DNA of 64,000 bases from Gleimia hominis. GTDB lineage: Bacteria; Actinomycetota; Actinomycetes; Actinomycetales; Actinomycetaceae. Shown piece by piece: positions 1 to 8,391 of this stretch (position 1 is its first letter; each line of letters begins with the position of its first letter). Where the stretch lies: assembly GCF_032085515.1 (NCBI RefSeq), contig NZ_JASXSX010000001.1:1178001-1242000 (forward strand). The letters are read 5' to 3'. The position numbers and the translations under genes are program-made. Below the pieces are notes generated by a model that ran no database searches, was not told the origin of the DNA, and worked only from the letters and a program-made list of their open reading frames with translations.

Positions 1-615
1 TTCGTAAACGACGGTTTCATCCCAGCTGGTGCTCGGACCCGCGGCCACTTCAAACGTGTCTTCCACCACCACGGACCGGCCCTGGTATGGAGCGGAATCC
101 TCAAGATCTGGCTGCAACTGGCCGGGTAGGGGCGTGAACTGCGAATCCACCCGGTGGGCGTACAGCGCTGGGTGGAGCTGCACTTCGCGTTCTAAACCGC
201 GCCCGTACGGGTCCAGCAGAAGCTTGTGCGGATTGTAAACCAGCCCGCCATCGGGATCCCACGGGCCACTCACCCGATACCCGTATTGAGTGCCGCCGCC
301 GACACCGCTCTTATGTGCACTCCACAGGCCACCTTCGTGGGGGTGCATGCGGTAGCGCACCTCGGTTTCTTGCGCGCGGCCACCTGGTTCCTGGGCAATA
401 CCGTCTGCAAAGTCGGCGTCGCTACCCGCCGCTTGCGAATCGTCAGAGGAGAAAATGCACAGTTCTACCGCGGTCGCACCCGGCGCGGCAACCACGAAAT
501 CCACCCCTCCGTCACGCAAAAAGGCGCCCTGCTGCGTGGAGTCGATTGCCGGGGGAAGGGTTGCGCGTGCACACTCCCAACTATCAGTGGGGCAGTGGTG
601 ATCCTGAGAACTCAT
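1..615 (-). CDS. glgX: Glycogen debranching enzyme GlgX, N-terminal part (runs off the left edge)
   Basis: Reading leftwards from an ATG at 615 the frame stays open for 205 codons to the window edge. The protein begins MSSQDHHCPT and carries the N-terminal beta-sandwich (CBM48-like) domain of isoamylase-type debranching enzymes at about residues 25-145, with YGYRVSGPWDP at 111-121 and NPHKLLLDPYGR at 128-139, both typical of GlgX/TreX. The GH13 catalytic barrel would lie outside the window. A GGAG sits about 5 bases before the ATG. The family hydrolyses alpha-1,6 branches of glycogen trimmed by phosphorylase, which fits the other glucan enzymes here (GH13 at 12212, malQ at 24636). It is divergent from etfB across a 224-bp gap that should hold both promoters. 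Confidence 0.9.
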   Translation of the reverse strand, partial: MSSQDHHCPTDSWECARATLPPAIDSTQQGAFLRDGGVDFVVAAPGATAVELCIFSSDDSQAAGSDADFADGIAQEPGGRAQETEVRYRMHPHEGGLWSAHKSGVGGGTQYGYRVSGPWDPDGGLVYNPHKLLLDPYGRGLEREVQLHPALYAHRVDSQFTPLPGQLQPDLEDSAPYQGRSVVVEDTFEVAAGPSTSWDETVVYE

Positions 616-839
616 TTACTCCATCTCTTAGTGGTTAAGATAACTAACCGCCCGCGCCAGGTATGCTCGGACCGCTCGTATCAATACGCATGTGTTACTA
701 CAACGGGCCGATAATACTCGATTCTGCCTCAAAGCGTGAAAAAAATACCACTTAACCATGTTGGTGGGTAAGGTGGGCACGTGCAAACGGGTGATACGCG
801 CAATAACACGTTAGCCGAATATGTGGCACTGTAGAGAGT

Positions 840-1628
840 ATGAGAATTCTTGTATGCATTAAACACGTGCCCGACGCGCAGTCGGACCGTCGAATCGAGG
901 AAGGCCGGTTGGTCCGTGGGGAAGATGACACCCTCAACGAACTCGACGAAAATGCCTTGGAAGCCGCCGTACAGCTCGTAGAAGAGCGCGGTGGGGAAGT
1001 AATCGCACTCAGCATGGGGCCTGAAGATGCCGAAGAGTCCGCGCGTTTCGCACTGCAAAAAGGAGCGGACCGCGCCGTGCTGATAACTGACGAGCGCCTC
1101 GTTGGCACAGACGTGGTGGGGACCGCCCACGTGCTCGCCGCTGCATACCAGCAGCTCAGTGCGGAAGGGCCGATTGACCTCGTGTTAACCGGCATGTCTT
1201 CCCTAGATGGGATGACGTCCCTGCTGCCCGCCGCGTTGGCTACCCTCATTGAAAAACCGTATTTGAGCCTGGCCCACGAACTCTCGGTAGCAGACGAACG
1301 GGTCCACATCCGCCGGTCCGCAGACGGGTACGACGACGAACTCAGTGCCGCACTGCCCGCAGTCGTGTCGGTAACCGACCAGGTGAACGAACCGCGCTAC
1401 CCGAACTTCCGCGCCATGCGCGCCGCCCGGAAGAAACCGCTGGATCACTGGAGCCTAGATGACCTGGCGAACTTTGAGGCGTTTGACACCGTGGGTGGCG
1501 GCGGAGGCTCAGTCCAAATCCTAGAAGCCGAACAGGCACCCGCCCGTGTCGGCGGGGATGTTGTGGAGGACACCGGTGGTAATGGGGCCGAGCTGCTCAC
1601 CGATTTCATCGTGGAGGTAATGAAGTAA
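840..1628 (+). CDS. etfB: Electron transfer flavoprotein beta subunit (EtfB/FixA)
   Basis: 262 residues, normal for the family. It begins MRILVCIKHVPDAQSD, the usual EtfB start, and shows the conserved nucleotide-binding stretch around residues 110-125 (DLVLTGMSSLDGMTS) and the NEPRYPNFRAMRAARKKP region at about 181-200. EtfB pairs with EtfA to carry electrons from acyl-CoA or other dehydrogenases to the quinone pool; this subunit holds AMP and the partner holds FAD. The stop codon overlaps the etfA start by one base (TAATG), so the two are translationally coupled. The ribosome binding site before the ATG at 840 is weak (GAGAG directly upstream). Confidence 0.95.
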   Translation: MRILVCIKHVPDAQSDRRIEEGRLVRGEDDTLNELDENALEAAVQLVEERGGEVIALSMGPEDAEESARFALQKGADRAVLITDERLVGTDVVGTAHVLAAAYQQLSAEGPIDLVLTGMSSLDGMTSLLPAALATLIEKPYLSLAHELSVADERVHIRRSADGYDDELSAALPAVVSVTDQVNEPRYPNFRAMRAARKKPLDHWSLDDLANFEAFDTVGGGGGSVQILEAEQAPARVGGDVVEDTGGNGAELLTDFIVEVMK

Positions 1629-2641
1629 TGCCCGCTCAACTACTTGAAAACCACTCAGAAAAACTCGACGCACCGGTACTGGTGTTGACCGACCACTCCG
1701 GGAATACCGAACAGGGATACGTCTTGAGTGAAGCGTCAAAACAGATACTTACGCTGGCGCACGCACTGACTAACCAGGCGGTGGACGCCGTAGCGCTCAA
1801 CGACGCGCCCGACACCCAGGCGCTGACCGAATTTGGGGTCCGCACCGTGTACGCGGCGAATCTAACATCCTCATCCGCACGCGTCGGTGCCGCAGTGGTG
1901 GACGCGGCACTGGCGGCGTTCAAGGCAGACGCGTACGGGTTGATCCTCAACGTCGCCAACTACCGGGGGCGCGAAGTGGCCGCGGGACTGGCGGTTAAAC
2001 TCCGCACTGGGGTGGCGGCGGACGTAACTGAATGCGTCGTTCAAGACGGCAAAGTGGTTGCTGCCAAACCCGTGTTAGCCGGGGCGTGGAACAGTATTTT
2101 TGAGGTCCGTGGCACCGCCCCAGTGGTTTCCGTGCGCCCGTCCTCAGTGGAAGCGAAACCACAACCAGCACCCGCCGCCACGAACGTGGAGCCGCTGGAC
2201 GTTACCTACTCTGACAGTGCCCGCGCCGTGTCCGTCGACCAGTCCGTCCCAGAAGCCAGCTCGGGGAACGTGCCCCTGCCAGAAGCGGACGTGGTGGTCG
2301 TCGGCGGCCGCGGCGTGGAAGGGGACTTCACTGCCGCCGAGGAGCTCGCGGACCTACTTGGCGGGGCAGTTGGGGCAACCCGCGTGGCCTGCGATGAAGA
2401 GTGGATTGACCGCAGCGCCCAAGTGGGGCAAACCGGGGTTTCCATCGCTCCGAAACTGTACATTGGACTGGGCGTGTCGGGAGCGATCCACCACGTTACC
2501 GGTATCCAAGCGGCCGAGAAGATCGTGGCGATTTGCGATGATCCCGACGCCCCGATTTTCGAAATCGCTGACTTGGGAATCGTGGGGACTGTGCAAGAGG
2601 TAGTGCCCGACCTAATTGAGCGGCTGCGGAACCGCTTGTGA
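1628..2641 (+). CDS. etfA: Electron transfer flavoprotein alpha subunit (EtfA/FixB)
   Basis: 337 residues. The N-terminal alpha/beta domain (1-190) is followed by the FAD-binding C-terminal domain, recognised by VVGGRGVEGDF at about 224-234, the arginine-containing VACDEEWIDRSAQVGQTG near 253-270, and GLGVSGAIHHVTGIQ at 280-294, which contacts FAD. A proline/alanine-rich linker lies at about 171-190. It works as a heterodimer with EtfB, encoded one base upstream. Its stop overlaps the start of the next gene (GTGA), so etfB, etfA and the cysteine desulfurase are one transcription unit. No dehydrogenase partner or ETF:quinone oxidoreductase is encoded in the window. Confidence 0.95.
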   Translation: MPAQLLENHSEKLDAPVLVLTDHSGNTEQGYVLSEASKQILTLAHALTNQAVDAVALNDAPDTQALTEFGVRTVYAANLTSSSARVGAAVVDAALAAFKADAYGLILNVANYRGREVAAGLAVKLRTGVAADVTECVVQDGKVVAAKPVLAGAWNSIFEVRGTAPVVSVRPSSVEAKPQPAPAATNVEPLDVTYSDSARAVSVDQSVPEASSGNVPLPEADVVVVGGRGVEGDFTAAEELADLLGGAVGATRVACDEEWIDRSAQVGQTGVSIAPKLYIGLGVSGAIHHVTGIQAAEKIVAICDDPDAPIFEIADLGIVGTVQEVVPDLIERLRNRL

Positions 2642-3789
2642 CGTACTTGGATAACGCGGCCACCACGCCGCTGCGCCCGCAGGCGCGGGATCGGTGGCTG
2701 GAGGTACAAGATTGGCTCCAAACCCACCCGGGGAACCCAAACGCGTTGCATTCCGGTGGGCGCGCAGCCCGGCGCCTATTAGAGGATGCCCGTGAGGCCG
2801 TGGCCCACCACCTGGGAGTAGAACGCCCCGAGGTGGTGTTCACCTCCGGTGCTACGGAATCTAACGCCCTCGCGATCGCGGGTGGGTTCCGCGCGATGAA
2901 AACGCGAACCGGGAGGAACCTGGTGCAGGTGTGCGCCGCGGACCACCCGTCTACGCGCAATCAACGCGGCGTAGTGGAACGCGAAGGCGGCCAGTGGCAA
3001 GTGCTTGACATAGACCGGGACACGCGCGTGCTCACTGACCAGGTGCAGTCAAACGCAGCCGTAATATCGGTGGCTTCGGTGTGCTCAGAAACGGGTGCGA
3101 TCCAACCGATGGAGCAAATAAGTCAGGCGCGAGGTGGAGGCGCTGAGCGCCCCCTGTTGCACGTCGATGCCTCCCAAGCGATTCACACCGAGTCGATTGA
3201 TGCGCGCGAACGCGACTGGGACCTGGTCACCGTAGCCGGCCACAAGGTCGGTGCCCCCGTTGGAGTTGGCGCCCTCGTGGTCCGCCGCGGCGTAAAGATA
3301 TTGACCGACCGGCCCGGTGGAGACCAAGAGAACAAAGTGCGTTCGGGCACCCAGGACGTCGCGGGGGCGTGCGCGCTCGCGGCGGCGCTCGAAGCGGTTG
3401 CGCAAGAGCGGGACGCGTTGGTGCAGCGGTGTAAGAGATTTAAGGAACAGATCATTGCGCAGCTCCCAACGGGGGTGCATCCAACGCTTGCCACCGGCCC
3501 GGTTGCGCCCACGATTTTGCACCTATCTGTACCCACGGCGCATCCGGAAGCGGTGCTGCTCGGGTTAGACCGCGTGGGCATCATGGCGTCCGCGGGTTCG
3601 GCATGTCACGCGGGTGTGACCCGTCCCTCTGAGGTATTGCTCGCAGCTGGCCGCTGTGAACGAGAAGCATTAGGGGTACTTCGGGTATCGTTTGGTCCGT
3701 TGACGACAATGGCGGACGTGGAAGCACTCTCGGCGGTTTTGCCCGAAGTGATTGCCACAGCCCAGCAGTTAGATGCGTTGGACCACTAA
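2638..3789 (+). CDS. Cysteine desulfurase, class V aminotransferase fold (NifS/IscS type)
   Basis: 383 residues, starting GTG in a 4-base overlap with etfA; the translation MTYLDNAATTPLRP is the canonical NifS/IscS N-terminus. PLP-binding features are visible: HVDASQ with the ring-stacking Asp177, the Schiff-base lysine K203 in VAGHKVGAP, and the catalytic persulfide cysteine C323 in GSACHAGVTRPSEVL. The enzyme takes sulfur from cysteine and passes it as persulfide. The next gene is mnmA, so the likely role is supplying sulfur for 2-thiouridine in tRNA, and possibly for Fe-S clusters. The subgroup (IscS versus Csd) cannot be fixed by eye, so no symbol is given. Confidence 0.93.
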   Translation: MTYLDNAATTPLRPQARDRWLEVQDWLQTHPGNPNALHSGGRAARRLLEDAREAVAHHLGVERPEVVFTSGATESNALAIAGGFRAMKTRTGRNLVQVCAADHPSTRNQRGVVEREGGQWQVLDIDRDTRVLTDQVQSNAAVISVASVCSETGAIQPMEQISQARGGGAERPLLHVDASQAIHTESIDARERDWDLVTVAGHKVGAPVGVGALVVRRGVKILTDRPGGDQENKVRSGTQDVAGACALAAALEAVAQERDALVQRCKRFKEQIIAQLPTGVHPTLATGPVAPTILHLSVPTAHPEAVLLGLDRVGIMASAGSACHAGVTRPSEVLLAAGRCEREALGVLRVSFGPLTTMADVEALSAVLPEVIATAQQLDALDH

Positions 3790-3810
3790 CGGACGGCGCA
3801 TTAGATAGGT

Positions 3811-3858
3811 AAACGATAGCTGGAGCGCTAGACGATAGTTGGATCGCTAAACGATGGA
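3811..3858. repeat. 19-bp direct repeat, 2.5 copies, before mnmA
   Basis: Copies at 3811-3829 and 3830-3848 share a core of the form A-x-ACGATAG-x-TGGA-x-CGCT, and a third partial copy at 3849-3858 runs into the mnmA ribosome binding site. The unit is local to this gap between csd and mnmA. Confidence 0.7.
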
Positions 3859-3873
3859 GGAGGTCGCGTACGT

Positions 3874-5073
3874 ATGCGCGTGTTAGCAGCATTATCAGGT
3901 GGGGTGGATTCAGCTGTGGCGGCAGCACGCGCAGTAGATGCCGGCCACGAGGTAACCGCCGTCCACATGGCCCTGTCGTCGAACCCACAGTCTTGCCGCG
4001 TGGGCGCGCGCGGATGCTGTTCTTTAGAGGATTCAGTGGATGCTGCGCGGGCCGCTGAGGTACTGGGGATCCCCTATTACGTGTGGGATTTAGCGGAGGA
4101 GTTCGAGCAAACAGTTGTGGAGGACTTTGTCGAACAGTACCGCATGGGCCGCACCCCGAACCCGTGCGTGCGGTGCAACGAGTTCGTGAAGTTCCGCGAA
4201 CTGGCTATGCGGGCGAAAGCGCTTGGTTTTGACGCGGTCTGCACGGGCCATTACGCGCGGATTGAGAACCACAACGGGTACCAGCTGTTGCGCGCCAGGG
4301 ATTTGGATAAAGACCAAAGCTACGTGCTTGCAGTTATGGGGTCTGAAGAGCTTGCCCGTGTCATCCTTCCCCTCGGGGACGTGGGGTCAAAAGATGAGGT
4401 TCGGGCTGAAGCGGCGGAACGCGGTTTAGGGGTCTCACAAAAACCGGACTCATATGACATCTGCTTTATTCCCGACGGGGACACGCAGGGTTTCTTGCGG
4501 GCCAAACTGGGTGAATCCGCCGGTGACATCGTGGATGTCGAAGGTAACGTTTTGGGCCAGCACCGCGGTTACTTCGAGTACACGGTGGGCCAACGCAAGG
4601 GTCTGGGGATTGACCGGCCCGCTGCGGATGGGAAACCGCGCTACGTACTCGAAACCCGCCCGCAAAGCAACCAGGTGGTCGTGGGCCCGTCCACCCTGTT
4701 GTCTGTAAACGACATTGAGGCGGGTGAGCTCGTGTGGCTCGCCGCTGACGACGCGGGCGACGTGCGTACCCTTAAACCACACGCGATGGGTACCGATGGG
4801 GACGAGGCCCTGTACGCGCAGATGCGGGCACACGGTAAACCACAGTTGATTGAAGAGCTCACCGTAACCGATGGGCCCTTGGTAGGCGGGACGGCAAGTG
4901 CCTCAGGCACAGAAAAAACGCGGCAAGCCAACCGAAACGAAACCGGGGGTGGAAACGTGCGAATTAAACTCAGCGAAACAGTGCGTGGTATCGCAGCGGG
5001 GCAGTCCTTGGTTATCTACCGGGGGAATCGGATATTGGCGCACTCCGTGATCAACACCGCTTCGCGCAGCTAA
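3874..5073 (+). CDS. mnmA: tRNA-specific 2-thiouridylase MnmA
   Basis: 399 residues. The PP-loop ATPase motif SGGVDS is at 8-13, the catalytic cysteine in TPNPCVRCN is C98 and the second catalytic cysteine in YDICFIP is C197, the pair that handles the persulfide sulfur. GTVGQRKG-like and beta-barrel regions follow to the C-terminus. The enzyme adenylates U34 of tRNA-Lys, -Glu and -Gln and replaces oxygen with sulfur delivered from a cysteine desulfurase, probably the one encoded just upstream. The ATG at 3874 is preceded by GGAGG. A low-complexity Gly/Thr/Asn-rich insert near residues 335-360 is an oddity of this copy. Confidence 0.95.
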   Translation: MRVLAALSGGVDSAVAAARAVDAGHEVTAVHMALSSNPQSCRVGARGCCSLEDSVDAARAAEVLGIPYYVWDLAEEFEQTVVEDFVEQYRMGRTPNPCVRCNEFVKFRELAMRAKALGFDAVCTGHYARIENHNGYQLLRARDLDKDQSYVLAVMGSEELARVILPLGDVGSKDEVRAEAAERGLGVSQKPDSYDICFIPDGDTQGFLRAKLGESAGDIVDVEGNVLGQHRGYFEYTVGQRKGLGIDRPAADGKPRYVLETRPQSNQVVVGPSTLLSVNDIEAGELVWLAADDAGDVRTLKPHAMGTDGDEALYAQMRAHGKPQLIEELTVTDGPLVGGTASASGTEKTRQANRNETGGGNVRIKLSETVRGIAAGQSLVIYRGNRILAHSVINTASRS

Positions 5074-5124
5074 GTTAAGATTTGCGTTCCGTAGGTGCAG
5101 TTACGCTAAACTGGTTGAGCCTAA

Positions 5125-5206
5125 GCGCGAGTGGCGGAATTGGTAGACGCGCTAGATTTAGGTTCTAGTGCCTTCGGGCGTAGGGGTTCAAGTCCCCTCT
5201 TGCGCA
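5125..5206 (+). tRNA. tRNA-Leu (anticodon UAG)
   Basis: 82 nt with a 7-bp acceptor stem (GCGCGAG with CTTGCGC, one G-U pair), an anticodon loop TTTAGGT giving UAG, a long variable arm typical of class II tRNA-Leu, a T-loop GTTCAAGTC and discriminator A. The 3' CCA is not encoded. A candidate promoter is TTGCGT at 5082 with TAAACT at 5107, a rather long 19-base spacer. Confidence 0.96.
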
Positions 5207-5211
5207 CACTT

Positions 5212-5240
5212 AAAACCCCGGTTTAACCGGGGTTTTTCTT
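5212..5240 (+). terminator. Rho-independent terminator after tRNA-Leu
   Basis: An almost perfect palindrome AAAACCCCGGTT / AACCGGGGTTTT with a one-base centre, followed by TTTTTCTTTT. It lies directly after the tRNA. Confidence 0.9.
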
Positions 5241-5360
5241 TTGTCGGTTTAAATTAGGTACCGGACGCTTATTGGGGTATGGACGGCATGAGGGGATGGA
5301 GCCGGTTGGCTTGTAGCCGATAAAAATCGCAATCTCACTTGAGTGTGAGACAATCGAAGC

Positions 5361-5840
5361 ATGAGTAAGGTAGAACTAACTGAGGGGCAAGACGCCCCAG
5401 ATTTCAAACTAGAATCCACCGAAGGAACAATAGAATTATCCACCGCGGTAGCGAACGCGCAAAACGGCGTTGTCGTCTACTTCTACCCGAAAGCATCCAC
5501 CCCGGGGTGCACAACGGAAGCCTGCGACTTCAGAGACTCATTACAATCCCTGAAATCCGCAGGCTTCACCGTGATTGCCATTAGTTCCGACAAGATGCCG
5601 GCCTTAGAAAAGTTTAAGACCAAACAGTCGCTGAACTTCCCGCTCGCATCCGACCCCGATAAGCGCGTGCAAACCGAATGGGGGACGTGGGGAGAGAAAA
5701 AGAACTTCGGCAAACTTATTAAAGGACCGATCCGGTCCACGTTCGTGGTTGGTAAAGACGGTAAGATCCAGTACGCTCGCTACGGGGTGCGCGCCAAAGG
5801 GCACGTGGCCCGCCTGCGCAAGGATCTTGGAATCGACTAG
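5361..5840 (+). CDS. bcp: Thiol peroxidase, peroxiredoxin of the Bcp/PrxQ type
   Basis: 159 residues. The peroxidatic cysteine C50 lies in KASTPGCTTEACDFRD, with the resolving cysteine C55 five residues later, the arrangement of PrxQ/Bcp enzymes. The thioredoxin-fold core continues to WGEKKNFGK and a C-terminal helix. It reduces H2O2 and organic hydroperoxides in the cytoplasm using thioredoxin. It is preceded by its own short leader and ends in a 4-base convergent overlap with the antitoxin-like gene on the other strand. Confidence 0.94.
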   Translation: MSKVELTEGQDAPDFKLESTEGTIELSTAVANAQNGVVVYFYPKASTPGCTTEACDFRDSLQSLKSAGFTVIAISSDKMPALEKFKTKQSLNFPLASDPDKRVQTEWGTWGEKKNFGKLIKGPIRSTFVVGKDGKIQYARYGVRAKGHVARLRKDLGID

Positions 5841-6340
5841 CGTAACCGGCGGGCGTAACGCTCCGCCGCACCTACCACGGTATTTAGTTCTTTCCCGTCT
5901 CGCATCCAGTCGGCCGGCGTGGCGTTATCCAGATCCGTGTTTGGTGTTACGAACCAGTGCCCGTTTTCAACGCTAGAGGCCACATCGTAGATGCGTCCCA
6001 GTACCTGGGCCATACCGGACACGATTTGGTGGTCGTCCGTTAACTGCCACACGGGGTATTTCCACGAACGCGTCCCCATGCGCACCCCCAGCAGACGGTA
6101 CTCCTTGAGGGCCTTGTTGATTGCTTGGCGCGATATCCCCAACCAGTCCACCAGGTCCGCGGTGCCGCACGTGGGGCCTACCATGCTGTCTAACGTTGGA
6201 CGCGTGTTGACGATGGACCCGACCATGCGAGCGGCTTCGTCGATCGTTTCTTTTGGGATAGCCTCCGTGCGCGCGCGCTGTGTGAGTACCTTACCGATCG
6301 AATCCAATAGGTTCTCTTCACTAGGATGGAGATCTCTCAC
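5837..6340 (-). CDS. HTH protein resembling Xre/MbcA/ParS-type antitoxins, orphan
   Basis: 167 residues. A helix-turn-helix is visible at about 61-85 (TADLVDWLGISRQAINKALK), followed by KYPVWQL at 94-100. A C-terminal helical region ends FVTPNTDLDNATPADWM with a following GK, the pattern of the DUF2384-like toxin-binding domain in which antitoxins end with a 'TPn..L.g.tP.dwl..G' motif. In toxin-antitoxin operons of this kind a RES-domain toxin gene follows, but here the gene is followed head-on by bcp and no toxin frame is seen upstream or downstream. It may be an orphan regulator. The family call rests on the motif only; the HTH is clearer than the antitoxin assignment. Confidence 0.7.
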   Translation of the reverse strand: MRDLHPSEENLLDSIGKVLTQRARTEAIPKETIDEAARMVGSIVNTRPTLDSMVGPTCGTADLVDWLGISRQAINKALKEYRLLGVRMGTRSWKYPVWQLTDDHQIVSGMAQVLGRIYDVASSVENGHWFVTPNTDLDNATPADWMRDGKELNTVVGAAERYARRLR

Positions 6341-6611
6341 TCGAAACTACCTTTCAAGCACCAGCAGTGCGGTATTCGTATGTGGCTACTGTGTAAAAGC
6401 TCCAGCGAGCCTGGCGTTCCAGGCTACCAGCCGGTTTAGCATACGCTCATTTTTGCAGGTGAAGCGCGTTTTCGCTAATCCGCTGCTTGCTATTATTAGC
6501 TGCGTCCAACGCCTTCAGTGAAGGCAATGAAACCATTAGCCTGGATTATAGAAGGGGTTAACTGGTAGTCACCGGGAGTCATAAAACGGGAACCAGTGAT
6601 GTGTGATGGGG

Positions 6612-6684
6612 TGCGCCATGAGGGAATCGAACCCCCAACCCACTGGTTAAGAGCCAGTTGCTCTGCCGATTGAGCTAATGGCGC
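6612..6684 (-). tRNA. tRNA-Lys (anticodon CUU), copy 1
   Basis: 73 nt read from 6684 to 6612: acceptor GCGCCAT with ATGGCGC, D-loop, anticodon loop CTCTTAA giving CUU, T-loop GTTCGATTC, discriminator A, CCA not encoded. Identical over its whole length to the copy at 6713, from which it is offset by 101 bp. Confidence 0.96.
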
Positions 6685-6712
6685 GTACCAAGCAAGATTA
6701 ATGCCTGGTCGG

Positions 6713-6785
6713 TGCGCCATGAGGGAATCGAACCCCCAACCCACTGGTTAAGAGCCAGTTGCTCTGCCGATTGAGCTAATGGCGC
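6713..6785 (-). tRNA. tRNA-Lys (anticodon CUU), copy 2
   Basis: The same 73-nt sequence as copy 1, read from 6785 to 6713 and lying upstream of it, with a 28-bp spacer. A recent tandem duplication is the simplest explanation. Confidence 0.96.
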
Positions 6786-7037
6786 GTCCGTAGAAATATC
6801 TTACTCACCGGCGTGGATAAACTACAAATCACTTTTGTGAGTTTTGGGGCACATTATTGCCCCGAGGTGGTGGTCGTCTACCAGGTGCGTTGGCGTAAAC
6901 TTGAGTGGTGCAACCGCGCGGATTGCGTATGCACGCTGAGTCGCGTTAAGCCTACTTCTTGAACCGGGAGGACTAATCGCGACTCGGATTTGGACAGTTA
7001 CGAACGAGTGGACAGTTACAAACTAGTGGGGAGTGCC

Positions 7038-7628
7038 GTGTTGAAAGACCTTGAGGGATACTCGGTGGGGTCGCTAACGCGGCCTCAGCAGATTGTGGTG
7101 CTGGTGGCGGGGCTGGTGGGTGCGCTCGCCAGTGTGGCGCTTTTGCAGTCAGAGTTGGGGGTGCTTTCGGCACCCGAGCAGCAGCTGGGGTGCGATATTA
7201 ACTCGTTAGTTACTTGCGCTAAATCGCTTGGGTCCGCCCAGGGGCACGTGCTGGGCGTTCCGAACTCCGTGCTGGGCATCATCGCGTTCACAGTGCTTAG
7301 CGTAATCGCGCTGCTGGAGCTGCTGGGCACGCAAATACCGCGAATCGTCGTCTTGGGAGTTGCCCTTGGGTGCGCGGCTGGGTTCGGGGCGATCGGATGG
7401 TTCATCTACGTGTCGGTGGCGCAACTCGGGGTGCTATGCCCCTACTGCATGGTCACCTGGTCGGCTGCAATCTGGGTCGGATGCATTTGGATGCCGCGTG
7501 CTTTTGAACCGAATCCGAATGCGCGTTTGCTGCGCGGATACTGGTGGCTCACGGGGATTGCGCTCCACCTCGTGGTACTTCTCGTATTGGTGTTAACCAT
7601 GATGGACAAAATCCAGGCACTACTGTGA
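7038..7628 (+). CDS. Vitamin K epoxide reductase (VKOR) family membrane oxidoreductase
   Basis: With the GTG at 7038 the protein has 196 residues. It has five hydrophobic segments and the two VKOR cysteine pairs: C52/C60 in CDINSLVTC and the active-site CPYC at C134/C137. Bacterial VKOR reoxidises a DsbA-like thioredoxin in the periplasm or on the cell surface and passes electrons to menaquinone, replacing DsbB in Actinobacteria. The GTG at 7038 is chosen because GGGGAG sits 4 bases before it; an in-frame TTG at 6990 would add 16 residues but has a poor site. No DsbA-like gene is adjacent, so its partner is elsewhere. The gene ends in a hairpin that spans its stop codon. Confidence 0.9.
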   Translation: MLKDLEGYSVGSLTRPQQIVVLVAGLVGALASVALLQSELGVLSAPEQQLGCDINSLVTCAKSLGSAQGHVLGVPNSVLGIIAFTVLSVIALLELLGTQIPRIVVLGVALGCAAGFGAIGWFIYVSVAQLGVLCPYCMVTWSAAIWVGCIWMPRAFEPNPNARLLRGYWWLTGIALHLVVLLVLVLTMMDKIQALL

Positions 7629-7645
7629 TCCCTCACAATAGTGCC
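7616..7645 (+). terminator. Hairpin spanning the VKOR stop codon
   Basis: The 13-base arm at 7616-7628, which ends with the TGA stop, pairs with 7633-7645 with a single C-A mismatch and a TCCC loop. There is no U tract, so it may be a weak terminator or an mRNA 3' stabiliser. Confidence 0.55.
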
Positions 7646-7740
7646 CGATTCTGCGTCGTAGCTGTAACTACGGTTCCCTATGAGCTTGCCTTCAAGTAGG
7701 TCTGCAGTTTGACGATTCTGCCTGTTAGCAGTCCTGCGGG

Positions 7741-8184
7741 TTAGTCCAGTTCTGGCGAATCAATTACGATCGGCACGTTGTCCTCATGTCCCATTTCTTT
7801 GAGCTGGGCTCGTAGTGCGGACGTGGACGCTTCGAGTTTGCGTTCAGAAATCTTGCGGGCTTTCGACAGGTCCAGGTCGGCCTCGCAGGTGAGGGGGATG
7901 ACGTGCATGTGCACGTGCGGGACCTCAAAGCCGGCAATTGTTAGGCCAGCGCGGTCACATTCGAAGGTCTTTGTTTGTGCCTGGCCGATTAGCTGCGCTA
8001 CCTTAGCCAGGTGGGCTAGTTCGTCCGCGGGCATCTGCGTCCACGCGGAGTATGCTTTGCGCGGTACGACGAGCATGTGCCCGGGGTTAATTGGCTCGTG
8101 GGTTGCGAATACGACGCACAAATCGTCGGCGTAAGCGAACTTGGCGGGTAGGTTTCCGGCGATGATTTCTTCAAAAACAGTCAT
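7741..8184 (-). CDS. HIT family nucleotide hydrolase/transferase
   Basis: 147 residues. The histidine triad HVHMHVIPL places H90, H92 and H94, of which the middle histidine is the nucleophile in the family. The upstream region INPGHMLVVPRKAY at 32-45 is the conserved substrate-binding strand. HIT proteins hydrolyse adenosine phosphoramidates, Ap4A or related nucleotides in the cytoplasm. It stands alone between convergent VKOR and divergent dps. The exact substrate cannot be told from sequence. Confidence 0.92.
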   Translation of the reverse strand: MTVFEEIIAGNLPAKFAYADDLCVVFATHEPINPGHMLVVPRKAYSAWTQMPADELAHLAKVAQLIGQAQTKTFECDRAGLTIAGFEVPHVHMHVIPLTCEADLDLSKARKISERKLEASTSALRAQLKEMGHEDNVPIVIDSPELD

Positions 8185-8391
8185 GCAGTTAGTGTCTCAT
8201 TCTTTTCTTTCGCCATGAGGGGACTTAGGGCGGCACCTGTGGATACAACCTGCCCGTGATGATAGTCTGGAAGAGCTATAGGGCTTTGAGATACAAAAGC
8301 GATCGCAGCTAAATAGTGCATGTAATAACCAAATTGTTTAGGGAGCGGTCGGTTTTGCCCTCGCAAGTCGATCTCAATAAAGGAGGAGATT

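Noticed and set aside
226..714. 162-codon frame on the plus strand
   Set aside because: It lies opposite the glgX coding strand, whose protein is clearly GlgX.
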